From Melastoma dodecandrum (taxonomy: Eukaryota; Streptophyta; Magnoliopsida; Myrtales; Melastomataceae): a stretch of 64,000 nucleotides of DNA. This document shows positions 55,600 through 64,000 of the stretch, one piece after another. How positions within the stretch are numbered: position 1 is the first letter of the stretch; every line of letters starts with the position of its first letter. A model generated the notes under the pieces. That model did not search any database. It saw only the letters and a list, made by a program, of their open reading frames with translations, and had not been told where the DNA came from. A program made the translations under genes and the position numbers. The stretch covers positions 1,240,001 through 1,304,000 of the forward strand of contig JARUPY010000083.1 in assembly GCA_029817715.1 (NCBI GenBank), given 5' to 3'.

Positions 55600-56639
55600 A
55601 AAATTAAAACAAACATTATAATCACGAAGCACTAGATCAAAAATTTTGATTTTTATGACAGTATCAAATATCGAAATATAGTTGGGGGAGAGCTCTTCGA
55701 GTGATTCGACAGAATGAACAAAATAAAATAAAAATAATAAGGCAGTCCAAGAACTCATTTCAATAGGTAACCCAAGATACAAAACCTTGGCACTGAGTTT
55801 GTTATCGGTCAATACTCGAAATTCTGGAAATGCAACATCGGTTAGTAATTATTGAAAAGAAAGCATTAACACAATGAATCGGGTCATATAACAAACACCC
55901 TCGCAACCACCCACAAGATGATGAATAACTAGGAATAAAAGACAAACAAACTAGCCAAGGTATTGGAATTTTCATACAAGACAACAACTTGTGCCACCAT
56001 CTAACATCCCCGGTAGACATAATCAAAAAGGGGAGGGCAGGGGAAGGGATCACCATGCTCTACCCAAAATAAAGTTTTTAAGTAAATTTATACAACTCTT
56101 TTCTGGACATGGAAGAAGATTGGGAGACCCTAATTTTCAAGATGAGGAAAGAATTCCCATGAAACATTACTACCCCTTGAGCAGAGATTGAGTAAAGATC
56201 ATCAATTAGATTAAAATTTTCCACAACTAGACAAAAAACCCATTATGCCAAATACAAGAATCCATCGATACATCAAAATCCATCGATACTCAACCAGACA
56301 AAAACCCATCAGGAATCCTCAGACGATCCACATAATGACCCGCAAAAGCTACAAGCTCGGGAGATACCCGAATTGCAAAGAGTTTACAGATGGAGATGAG
56401 GAAGCAGCATTGCAAGACGAAAGCAGGAAACACTTTAAATTATTTTTTATATTCTATTTATTTATTTTATTAGATAAATCAAGCCGGGTCCGGCGACATG
56501 TCGGTGTCAACTTCTGGCCTAAACCCGGCTTGAATGTAAAAAATATGACCTGAGCCCAGAATAAAGCCCAACCAAGATTTGACTTTTATCGAGCCGGCCC
56601 GAGTAGTTCGCGAGCCGGCCTGGCTCATTAAGACCCCTA
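55600..56639. other. Right end region of the hAT transposon
   Basis: Probable 5' leader and subterminal part of the hAT element. CATCGATAC repeats occur near 56260-56300. GC-rich GAGCCGGCC subterminal motifs occur near 56590-56625. No separate gene. Confidence 0.4.
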
Positions 56640-56644
56640 GAGGG

Positions 56645-57230
56645 AGACGGGAAGGGGGAAGTTGAAAGTGAATTAATTCGATTATTTTTTAATATAGCTT
56701 AGAGGAAGTCGAACTCTAGGAGAGAACTCGAACTCCATGAGTTCAACTTCATGTGGAATCATCACATACTCATGAAGTTGAACTCATAGAATTCGACTTT
56801 GCCACAGTTGATCGGAACTCGAACTCTTACAGTTTGAATTATTTCTATTTTGAAATCGAACTCTAAGAGTTCGAGTTAGGTGCTATAAAATCGGAATTTT
56901 AAAAGTAACCGCATATGTGAAACTATTTTATAAACTAACGGTAAATAGGAGCAAAACTCCTTTCCCTCCACCCCATCCCAATGTCCCTCAACTAACATCC
57001 CACTTATACCAAATCATAATTAAAAACACACAGAAAAGCATATTTCAATATAATGAGGACATTTGCGAAGGTGGCTTGTTTCACATGTGTTGGTATAGGA
57101 TTGCACTAAGGGGGCTTGCATTAGTGCCTTAAGATTTTTGACACGTTTTTTGCTTGTATCTGATTATAGAAGAAATGTTCTGTCAGATTACATAAATTGG
57201 ATCTACTGGATAGATTCCTAGTTCCGATGT
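56645..57230. other. Intergenic sequence
   Basis: 56700-56880 carries repeated GTCGAACTCTA, GAGTTCGA and TAGAGTTCGA-like motifs in both orientations, suggesting a small degenerate inverted repeat. No gene seen. Confidence 0.35.
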
Positions 57231-57239
57231 ATATTATCT

Positions 57240-57345
57240 TATGTGTTAATGATACAAAGGTTTATAGTGGTTCGGCAAATAATGCATACGTCCAATCTCC
57301 TAGCGCTCACCCCAATTAGGGCGTATTCACTATATGATGATCAAA
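57240..57345 (-). repeat. Copia-type LTR fragment, antisense
   Basis: GGTTTATAGTGGTTCGGCAA, CCTAGCGCTCACCCCAATTAGGG and a TTCACTAT stretch match, in reverse complement, the 20310-20395 part of the solo copia-type LTR. Flanking sequence on both sides may belong to the same relic but could not be aligned by eye. Confidence 0.5.
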
Positions 57346-57349
57346 TGCA

Positions 57350-59219
57350 CACTTCAGCTTGAAATGTGACTAACCACTTACACGTACACCAGGTGACTAA
57401 CCCAACCCGCACGCAATCGACGTGACTAACTCCAGCTCCTCACTGAGCCCATGCCTTCACGGCTACCACCTGCCCTCGTGGCTTGATGGCTACCACCTAC
57501 CATTGCACACCCATGTGTGACTAATAATAGAAACAAAAATAGAACAACAGAACAACCGGTCTGTTGTTTACAGAAGACTCTCTATCGAAGAGGTGATCGG
57601 CTTGGTGAATGAACAATGGACGCTCTAAGCTTTTGCATTGGTGAAGACTCAATGACTATGATAAGCTTTCAGGTAGAACGATGAGTTGGAATTATGTCTT
57701 CGCTCTTGCTTTTAAGGTTGTCCATAGATAGGAGCTTCCTAATCAATCACAACGGCTAGTTAATCTCTTGCCATTTGTTCCATGATTCGGTCATGTAGGA
57801 TAGCTTCCAACAACATAAACATTATCCATAAAACAAGAGATAAACAAACAAGATTTGAAATCAAGGATAATGTATTTCGCACAGAGTTTATTCTGCAACA
57901 GCAGAACCAGAACTTTTCCGTATATGGAATTGGCATTGGGTTTGATTTGTTTCCTCTATATGAAAACGTTCCCATATGTAAATTATGGTCACCATACAAG
58001 GGAGATGTCAACCTGATTAGGTCATTCCATACCAACTGTCACGGGACGAGACACACCCAGAAAATTTTTCGACCCTGGGGGCATCGTAACATCCCCGGAA
58101 GCACGACCATCTCGCATACTCGGATTCCCCTTGGTGCCGCCCACACTCACCCAGTGTTTAGCTCACATTCTCTCGTGTATTGCTCACGCTCACATTTGAA
58201 GGATGCTCGTAAGGACAAGGACACGCTCACAATGTACACAAGGATTTAGCCAAGGCACAGATTGCATTTCCACTCAATCTTAAAATTACTTGCCCACGTC
58301 CCTTTACATTACTTACTTATAGGGGACATGGGGCATGCATGCTACTTATAAATGTACATCGTGCAACCAGCTCCGACCTGCAAGAGCATACCAAGGGTCG
58401 CCTGCACCCATTCTAGTCACGTAAACGGCAGACCAAGGGCCGTCTGCTAATTATAAGTGCACTTAAGTTTAGGAAATATATTTCACGATATCTTTCCAAA
58501 TCGCCTCAAGGAATGATCTTGACAAATTACTGAGTTAATTCAATAAGAATTAACATTTTTTCGTTGATGTCTTTCTACATAACTCTTTATGTATTGTTCA
58601 GATGACATAAATCAGCTTCTACACTCGAAGACCTATTCCTCTGTACACATAAATAGCACATTAGTACATAACCTTTGTCATCATTAAAACCAGATTATAT
58701 CAAAAACATGAAATTATAATCATCTTGTAGTATTGTATTTATATTATAGTACAAGGATTATGTAGACTTTGAGAGAGATACTAGGTATAGACGAGAGAGG
58801 ATTAGAGAGGGTGTCAAATCCAAAGTTTTGTTACTCCATTTGTTATAGTAATTTTTTAAAAAACTTTATTATTCGTAAACATAAGTGGAATAATAAACTC
58901 GGTGTCTCATTAAGTTTTGTTAGACTTCGAATCGACAGCAGAATCACATTCGACACATAAACGATTTCCGAAGATGGGGAGGGGGAGTCGGATAGCATTA
59001 GTCAAAAAATACATCCCTTTATTGGGAATAAGACACAATGCCAAATCCAATTTTACCACTCCCTCCCCTTCCTTTTCTTAGTATTATAAACAATGTCTAC
59101 GTTGTCATATAATATTGTTTAGAAAGCATGCCGTCTTTGTTTTTGTCTTGATTTGATGATTATTATGGACGCGGCTAACGTCCCATTCGTGGGATGTCCC
59201 CTTTTTATACTAATTTCGA
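57350..59219. other. Intergenic sequence
   Basis: No gene recognised. 58040-58450 has a more GC-rich, LTR-like composition (GTCACGGGACGAGACACAC, and a duplicated CCAAGGG(T/C)CG motif) without identified ends. Confidence 0.35.
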
Positions 59220-59224
59220 CCCTT

Positions 59225-59590
59225 TATTAGTACAGACAAAATTAGTACAGTTGTAATTACTATAATTGTACTAATAAAAAATTAGTACAATGTATAAACA
59301 TGTACTAGTACAACGTTTGTACATTTTACTAAGTTGAACAGTAAAAGTTTTGTACCGATTAGTACAATTGTAGTAATTACAACTATACTAATCGGTGCAA
59401 AACTTTTACTGTTCAAACGTTGTACTAGTACACGTTTATACATTGTACTAATTTTTCATTAGCACAATTGTAGTAATTACAACTGTATTAATCGGTACAA
59501 AACTTTTACTGTTTTAATTAGTACAAAGTATAAACTATGTACTAGTACACGGTTTGTACATTGTACTAATTTTAATTAGTACAATGTTAG
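59225..59590. repeat. AT-rich foldback of TTAGTACA-type motifs
   Basis: Segments containing TTAGTACAATGTATAAAC, TGTACTAGTACA, AACAGTAAAAGTTTTGTACC and GATTAGTACAATTGTAG recur in inverted order around a centre near 59384. A third partial copy follows at 59495-59590. No coding capacity; probably a foldback MITE. Confidence 0.65.
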
Positions 59591-59599
59591 TATTTACAA

Positions 59600-60215
59600 A
59601 TTCGCAAAGCCTAAACCCGAGCCTAACTCCGAACCGGCCGTGGCTGTGATTTTACCATTTTGCACATTTCCCCCACCCAGTTGTTCTCCAGCTTCCTTGG
59701 AGACTTTCTCCCAAAGTTGTCCATCCAGTTGTTCCCCAGCTTCATTGGTTACGCATCCAAGCCTGCGAAATAGGCTGATTGCGGTGACGACGAAGGGAAG
59801 GTATGAATGTCCGCGTAAGGGCAATATCCAAGTTGGAAAAAGGGGACACACAAAGCGGACCATCGCAGCTGCCGTCAAGCTAATATGCCTAATAGGTTCT
59901 CCCGAGTGATCGTTGCACGCGCGCCCTTCAGCCTAGCACGCGCGAGGCTGTTCGGGCAACCCGAGAATCCGGGCCCGCTCCCCCGAGGCCCAGTCCGGTC
60001 GGCGCCACGGCTCGAGCGTCGGACACTGCGGAAAGGGATCCGGGTTGGGCCTTCCCTTGATTCGCGAACGGGTCTATGGGATGTTTCGCCAACCATCTTC
60101 AGTTCCCTGAAGGTGGCGAGCGAAAGGCTGCGTAAGACTTCGCTCATGAATTTTGGGGAAGGGCTCAAGGAGCGGCTCGTATTGCCGTCACCTCATCCTA
60201 AATGGCTCCGAAAAA
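59600..60215. other. GC-rich stretch without recognised gene
   Basis: Open frames occur on both strands (59885-60325 plus, 59875-60168 minus) because of high GC content. Neither shows a known domain. May be part of the retroelement debris to its right. Confidence 0.3.
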
Positions 60216-60219
60216 GGGC

Positions 60220-60720
60220 GTGGTTTAACTTTGGAAAACTGTTCGGAGTCGCCACCGACTTAGTTAAAAATGTGATTTTAAGTCGGAAAAATCAGAGTTT
60301 GGGTTCGGGGATTCCTATTTACTAAACTTTGTATTCTAAAACATGCGAAAAAGGTGGCGATTTGTCCATAAACTTGAGTTTTGATTGACGGGTGTTAGGC
60401 CCGATCCGGGAGTAGGCCAGATTCTTATCGTCGTTTTAACGGGCATTGGACCCGAATTTATATTGGTTTGATTAAAATAAACATGCGACGTAAATCCTAA
60501 AGACTAGACAAACGCGCAACCACAAACAAGTATTTAGATCAAAAGGGCGGTGATTGCGGGCCTATACACTTGGGGCCGCAATTCGTTACAAGTGGATTTG
60601 AATAAAATTCGGGGAGGCCCGCACCTCCCCTTTATACCTTTGATTGAGTTTGGGGCCGCTTTAAGCCTTCGAGCCCACGGTTTTTAGGCCGGGGTGGATC
60701 ACACGGTTTGATACATACGC
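60220..60720. repeat. Tat/Ogre-like LTR fragment
   Basis: TTCGGAGTCGCCACC, TTTGGGTTCGGGGATT and GGTGGCGATTTG resemble stretches recalled from LTRs of plant Ogre/Tat elements. Ends, orientation and mate were not found. Confidence 0.35.
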
Positions 60721-61210
60721 CTTCGAGTTAATCTTTGAAATTTTGAAATTGATCTTCCGAGATTAAGTACTCGATGTATATGCAAAGAAAAATGAAGAAG
60801 TGGTCAGAAAGTCCCAATTTAAATCGAAACAAATAATTAGGACTTAATGAAATAAGAGCGATACTTACGGGGCGTTGTGAGCCCGTTGATGTCGATCGTC
60901 CGCGCCGTCGAAGGATGACATTCCTTGGTAGTGAATTTCTCGGTGTTTACATGTAAAGTAGAGGAAGAGCGAATGTCATGCAATTAATATCGATTTAATT
61001 TAAATTCAATTGAATTAAATTAGTAAGACATGTCTTACCGCATTAATCGGTTGAGTAAGGTTGCGATTCTTTGGGGCCTCGTAGCTCACGGCATTTGTAA
61101 CGAAGTCCAGTCCGTCAAATAGAGAAGGGAGCTTGAAGGGGCCTCGAACCCACTTGTCGCATCTGGTAAAGGGAGAGGGGGGGTTTCTTCTCTGATTTCC
61201 CAACAGCTAC

Positions 61211-61240
61211 CGAGCCCCCCCTGGGTTCTGTCGCCAATGT
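61211..61240 (-). other. Candidate primer-binding site and LTR edge
   Basis: On the minus strand GAGTCAACA (ending at 61238) is followed by TTGGCGACAGAACCCAGG, the same layout as the LTR/primer-site junction at 11706 (TGGCGACCACAG). It would make the sequence right of 61238 a 5' LTR on the minus strand. No second LTR was found in the window. Confidence 0.4.
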
Positions 61241-63454
61241 TGACTCAAGGCGGGCAGCGACGGCTTTCAGAGCTCGGGATCCGGAGGTGCTGAAGCTTCG
61301 CGACGACGGGGTAGGGAGGACGCCAGGGATCGGGACTCATGGGGCGCCGAGATGTAGGTGGGTTGCTGGGGAGCGGGTGTCGAGGGTTTGCCACAGCCGA
61401 GCCCAGGCGCACGAGAGGGGGGGGGAGAGGCAAGCCGTCACCAAGCTGAGGACGCCGGGAGAAGGATTGCTGGCTCGTCTGGAGCCGGGTCGGGGCTGCC
61501 GCGGAGCTGCTGGAGGGCTGAGGCGGAGGGAACTTGCCGGGTTTGTTGGGGATGGCCAGATCCAGGACGGGAAAGGCTGATGCTGGGGAGAAAGTGCCGA
61601 AGACGGATTGTGGAGCTGCAGGGCCGATTCGCGGCTGGTTCTTTGGACACCGGAGGGAGATGGGCTCGCTGTCACCGTGGATGGGGAGACTGACGAGGTA
61701 GGGAGCTAGCCAGGGGGCGGGGTTTGCTGTTGTCATCGTTGAGGAGCGCCGGAGAGAGAGGGAGGATGGGCGCGCTCCTGTGGGTGTTGGGGATGTCTGG
61801 AGGATGAGCTGCCGTCACCAGAAGAGGTCTGCTGGGCATGGGTGACGTGGGGGAAAAGAAAGGCTGCTGCGGGAGGACTTGGTGGCGGCTGGGAGACGTT
61901 GGCAAGGAAGGCGTGCCGGTCGTCGGATCCCCCTTTCTCCTCCTCCTCTTTGACTGCTGCAACAGGGGAAAACCTCCCTTCGTCTTCAACCTGCTGTTGT
62001 TGTGAAAGTTGCTGGTGGAGCTATTATACGGCACCGGTGGTTCACAGGAACGCCAGGAGGATGGCTTGTCACAGCTGTCAGTTCTGAAGACGACGAAGAG
62101 GGTGACGATCTGCTTCCGTAGGTTGTTGTGGGACGCCGGAGGAGGGCGACTACCACTGCTGGACCTAGGGACATCAGGAAGGCAACATGAGAGTATTGGA
62201 GAGGAGAAATGCTTGTTGTTAGCGTCACCAGCCATCATGCTTGAGGATTGCTCGTCGAAATTGGCGTCTGGTGCTTTGGGAAGCTGGTTCGCTACTGTGA
62301 GGAGCTGATTCATGGCTGCGGGGGAACTAGTTCGCTGCGACGTGAGGCTGGTTTGTTGCTGCAGGGATGCTCTGGTGCGGGGCTGATTTGCTGCGGAGGG
62401 CTGGTGTAGGAGAGCTTGCTGCTGCGTTAGTTTGGGCGTAGTATTGGTTCGCCGCTTTGGGGTGGCCAAGAAGAACAGAGGGATGTCATTGGAGGTCCAG
62501 AGGTAGTCGCTGTCGTCGCAGCTGAGGTGTACTGGTGCTGGTTCGTGGAGATGCTGGTGCAGCTGAAGAGGGCAGAACGTCTCCGTCTTCGAAATGTATT
62601 CCTGCACATGAAGAAGAAAAGATCAAAAGGACAGGAGGGCTCCTTACGAGGGGCCTGGAGGCTATTCCTTGCTAACAGAAAAACAGTTGGAGCCGACTGA
62701 GGCGCCTATAGGAGGAGATTTGTCTCCATCACTACTGCTGAGAAGGGATGTCGGTGGTTGTTAGCAGCGGCAGTTGGTGACGCTGGAGTTGTCGTCGGAG
62801 GTTTATGTCGCTGCCGGCGTGTCCAGAAGAGCCGAAGTCCACCACCCCCAGAGGTCAGACCTGCCCTTCCTTATCTTCATCCGATCCCCTTGTTTGGGTC
62901 GGCCACTAAGAGAGTCCTGTTGAGTTTTAGTTGCTCTTACCTTGGCTAGGATTCTTACGGTTGAGATCCTTGGCGGTGAAGGCAGTTGGAGGCCGGCTGA
63001 TCCAGGAAGGGGAGGGACTGTGCGAGAGGAAGGATCGTCTCCAGAGGTGAAATTTCAGGAAGCTTTTTTTTTACCAAGGCCCCCCCTGGCGTGAGGAGGT
63101 AAGATTTCTTTTTAAAGCCTCCCACCCTTCTAACTATCTCGTTAACTCCCCTCCCCTCCTTCGAATTGTCTGGTTTCTTCTTCTCCTCTCTGAAGCTCTT
63201 TGTTCTTTCTATTTTCTTTTCAATTGTCCTCCCTAATCCAGTTAGCCCCTGATCCTTTTTAGCTGGGGAGCTGAAGTCGTTAGGAGACAGGATCATGCCA
63301 GGGCGTCGTCCAAATCGTCTTTCGCAGGAGGCAGAAAGTGACTGAGGATTCAGGGGGAGCTTCATGCTGTCAGGTGCGTTGGGATCGTCCGCAGCAGGAT
63401 CCTGTCTGGGATTGTCGGATCGCAGGTAAGCTTTAATTTCGATTTGGGCTTGTT
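61241..63454 (-). other. Possible LTR or leader of a minus-strand retroelement
   Basis: GC-rich and low-complexity, with long frames on both strands. The minus-strand frame at 61672-62607 (311 residues, Ser/Pro/Gln-rich) and the one at 62955-63365 have no recognisable domain. I read this as retroelement LTR or leader sequence rather than genes, with low certainty. Confidence 0.3.
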
Positions 63455-64000
63455 TTAGGCTTTTATTTTGGGTTGGGTTTGGGCTTTTCTTATGGGCTGA
63501 GCTGCCTTGGGCTCTTTGGGAAAATGTGGGTTGAAATTTGAGGGCTTGGGTCTGCTCAGGCCTTCTTCTTTGGTTTTCTTGTGGGTTGGGCTGTCTTTGT
63601 CCAGCCTATTGCTTAGTTTCCTCCTTTGGGTTGTTGTCTTCTTGCCGTCGTTGTCCTTGTCTATTCTTTGTCCTGTTTTCTTTGGTTTGGGTAGGTAGCA
63701 TTTGGACAGGTGGCTGAGGAAGTGGCTTGAGTGATGGTGATGCAGCTGTTGTTGGGAGTGGATGTTGGGCAGCTGTTGTTGATGAAGCTGCCACTGCTGT
63801 TGATAATAGTGCTGCAGTTGTTGTGGATCATAGAATTGCTGAGGGAGCATTCTGGATGGACTGCTGCTGCTGGGCAACGATTTGCTGTCGAGCCTGGTAA
63901 TAGTATCATATGCTTGGCCATTCTGCGCATTATTAACCGGCTGCTCGGTATTATGCATTGGATTCTGAAACATAGGAACCACTTGAGACTGTTGAGAGTG
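63455..64000 (-). CDS. Gln/His-rich frame, cut by the window end, unrecognised
   Basis: A minus-strand frame running from beyond or near the window end to 63455, with an internal Met at 63982. The first 85 residues are rich in Gln, His and Pro (LQHYYQQQWQLHQQQLPN), the rest in Lys (KKTGQRIDKDNDGKK). No domain recognised. It could be the end of a host exon for a Gln-rich regulatory protein, a captured gene fragment, or chance coding in a repeat. The upstream part is outside the window. Confidence 0.3.
   Translation of the reverse strand, partial: HSQQSQVVPMFQNPMHNTEQPVNNAQNGQAYDTITRLDSKSLPSSSSPSRMLPQQFYDPQQLQHYYQQQWQLHQQQLPNIHSQQQLHHHHSSHFLSHLSKCYLPKPKKTGQRIDKDNDGKKTTTQRRKLSNRLDKDSPTHKKTKEEGLSRPKPSNFNPHFPKEPKAAQPIRKAQTQPKIKA

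Larger units (their letters stand above)
47580..56640 (-). mobile_element. Decayed hAT transposon, split by a gypsy element
   Basis: The left end TAGGGGTGTTAATGA at 47580 and the reverse complement of the right end (TAGGGGTCTTAATGA at 56639) form a 15-bp inverted pair of hAT type. The remains of one minus-strand hAT transposase lie between. Flanks GGACAGAC and AGGGAGAC are only an imperfect 8-bp duplication candidate. Without the gypsy insertion the element is about 3.7 kb, usual for a hAT of this kind. Confidence 0.65.

Noticed and set aside
59875..60325. Overlapping frames on both strands as genes
   Set aside because: Same reason: open by composition, without recognisable domain.
61245..62607. 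Minus-strand frames of 163 and 311 residues as host genes
   Set aside because: High GC keeps several frames open at once on both strands; composition is low-complexity and no domain or splice pattern was found.

Overview
This is plant nuclear DNA, most likely from a dicot-like angiosperm. The evidence is GT-AG introns, a plant NADPH-thioredoxin reductase, a plant-type protein phosphatase 7, and dense plant transposons (Ty3/gypsy, Ty1/copia, PIF/Harbinger, hAT, foldback/MITE). No prokaryotic or organellar features, CRISPR arrays or rRNA genes were seen. Only three or four ordinary host genes stand out: NTR (26762-29487, minus), a small basic Lys/Ser-rich protein (39247-39693, minus), PP7 (44215-46880, plus), and possibly the Myb/SANT-like gene (30436-31456, minus), which more probably belongs to a Harbinger transposon.

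Region 1 (1-21.1 kb) is a stack of nested retrotransposons. The oldest layer is a plus-strand gypsy element. Only the C-terminal tail of its pol (12804-12932, resuming at 18132) and broken LTR pieces (about 18147-18519 and 20949-21090) remain. A second gypsy element on the minus strand (12933-18131, target-site duplication CTATT) landed in that tail and later lost its RT/integrase region and most of its 3' LTR. A solo LTR of copia type (18520-20948, duplication CAAGT) landed in the old LTR. The youngest layer is a nearly complete minus-strand Tat-like gypsy element (before 1 to 12803). Its two LTRs differ at about 6 of 759 comparable bases. It carries gag-pro, RT/RNase H and RNase H/integrase, plus an oppositely oriented six-exon gene (969-4157) encoding a plant-mobile-domain-like protein with a coiled-coil tail.

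Region 2 (21-30 kb) is mostly gene-poor. It holds two foldback elements, at 24195-24980 and 25807-26594. The second is built from ten copies of a 27-bp palindrome and ends 168 bp beyond the NTR stop codon. NTR follows as three exons.

Region 3 (30-44 kb) contains a PIF/Harbinger coding pair (transposase with a nonsense codon, and an intact Myb/SANT-like protein), two foldback clusters at 35.3-37.5 kb, the small Lys/Ser-rich gene, and a solo LTR (about 42051-42465) related to the young Tat-like element.

Region 4 (44-57 kb) contains five-exon PP7, then a decayed hAT transposon (about 47580-56640, minus). A decayed plus-strand gypsy element (49713-55085) split that hAT transposon; the hAT reading frame resumes across the insertion when a 4-bp AGCA duplication is allowed for.

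Region 5 (57-64 kb) holds retroelement debris: an antisense copia LTR fragment, an AT-rich foldback at 59.2-59.6 kb, a Tat/Ogre-like LTR fragment, and a possible minus-strand LTR/primer-binding-site junction at 61238. The GC-rich stretch to the window end shows no gene I recognise. All splice sites, domain names and element classes are read by eye; no database search or alignment program was run.
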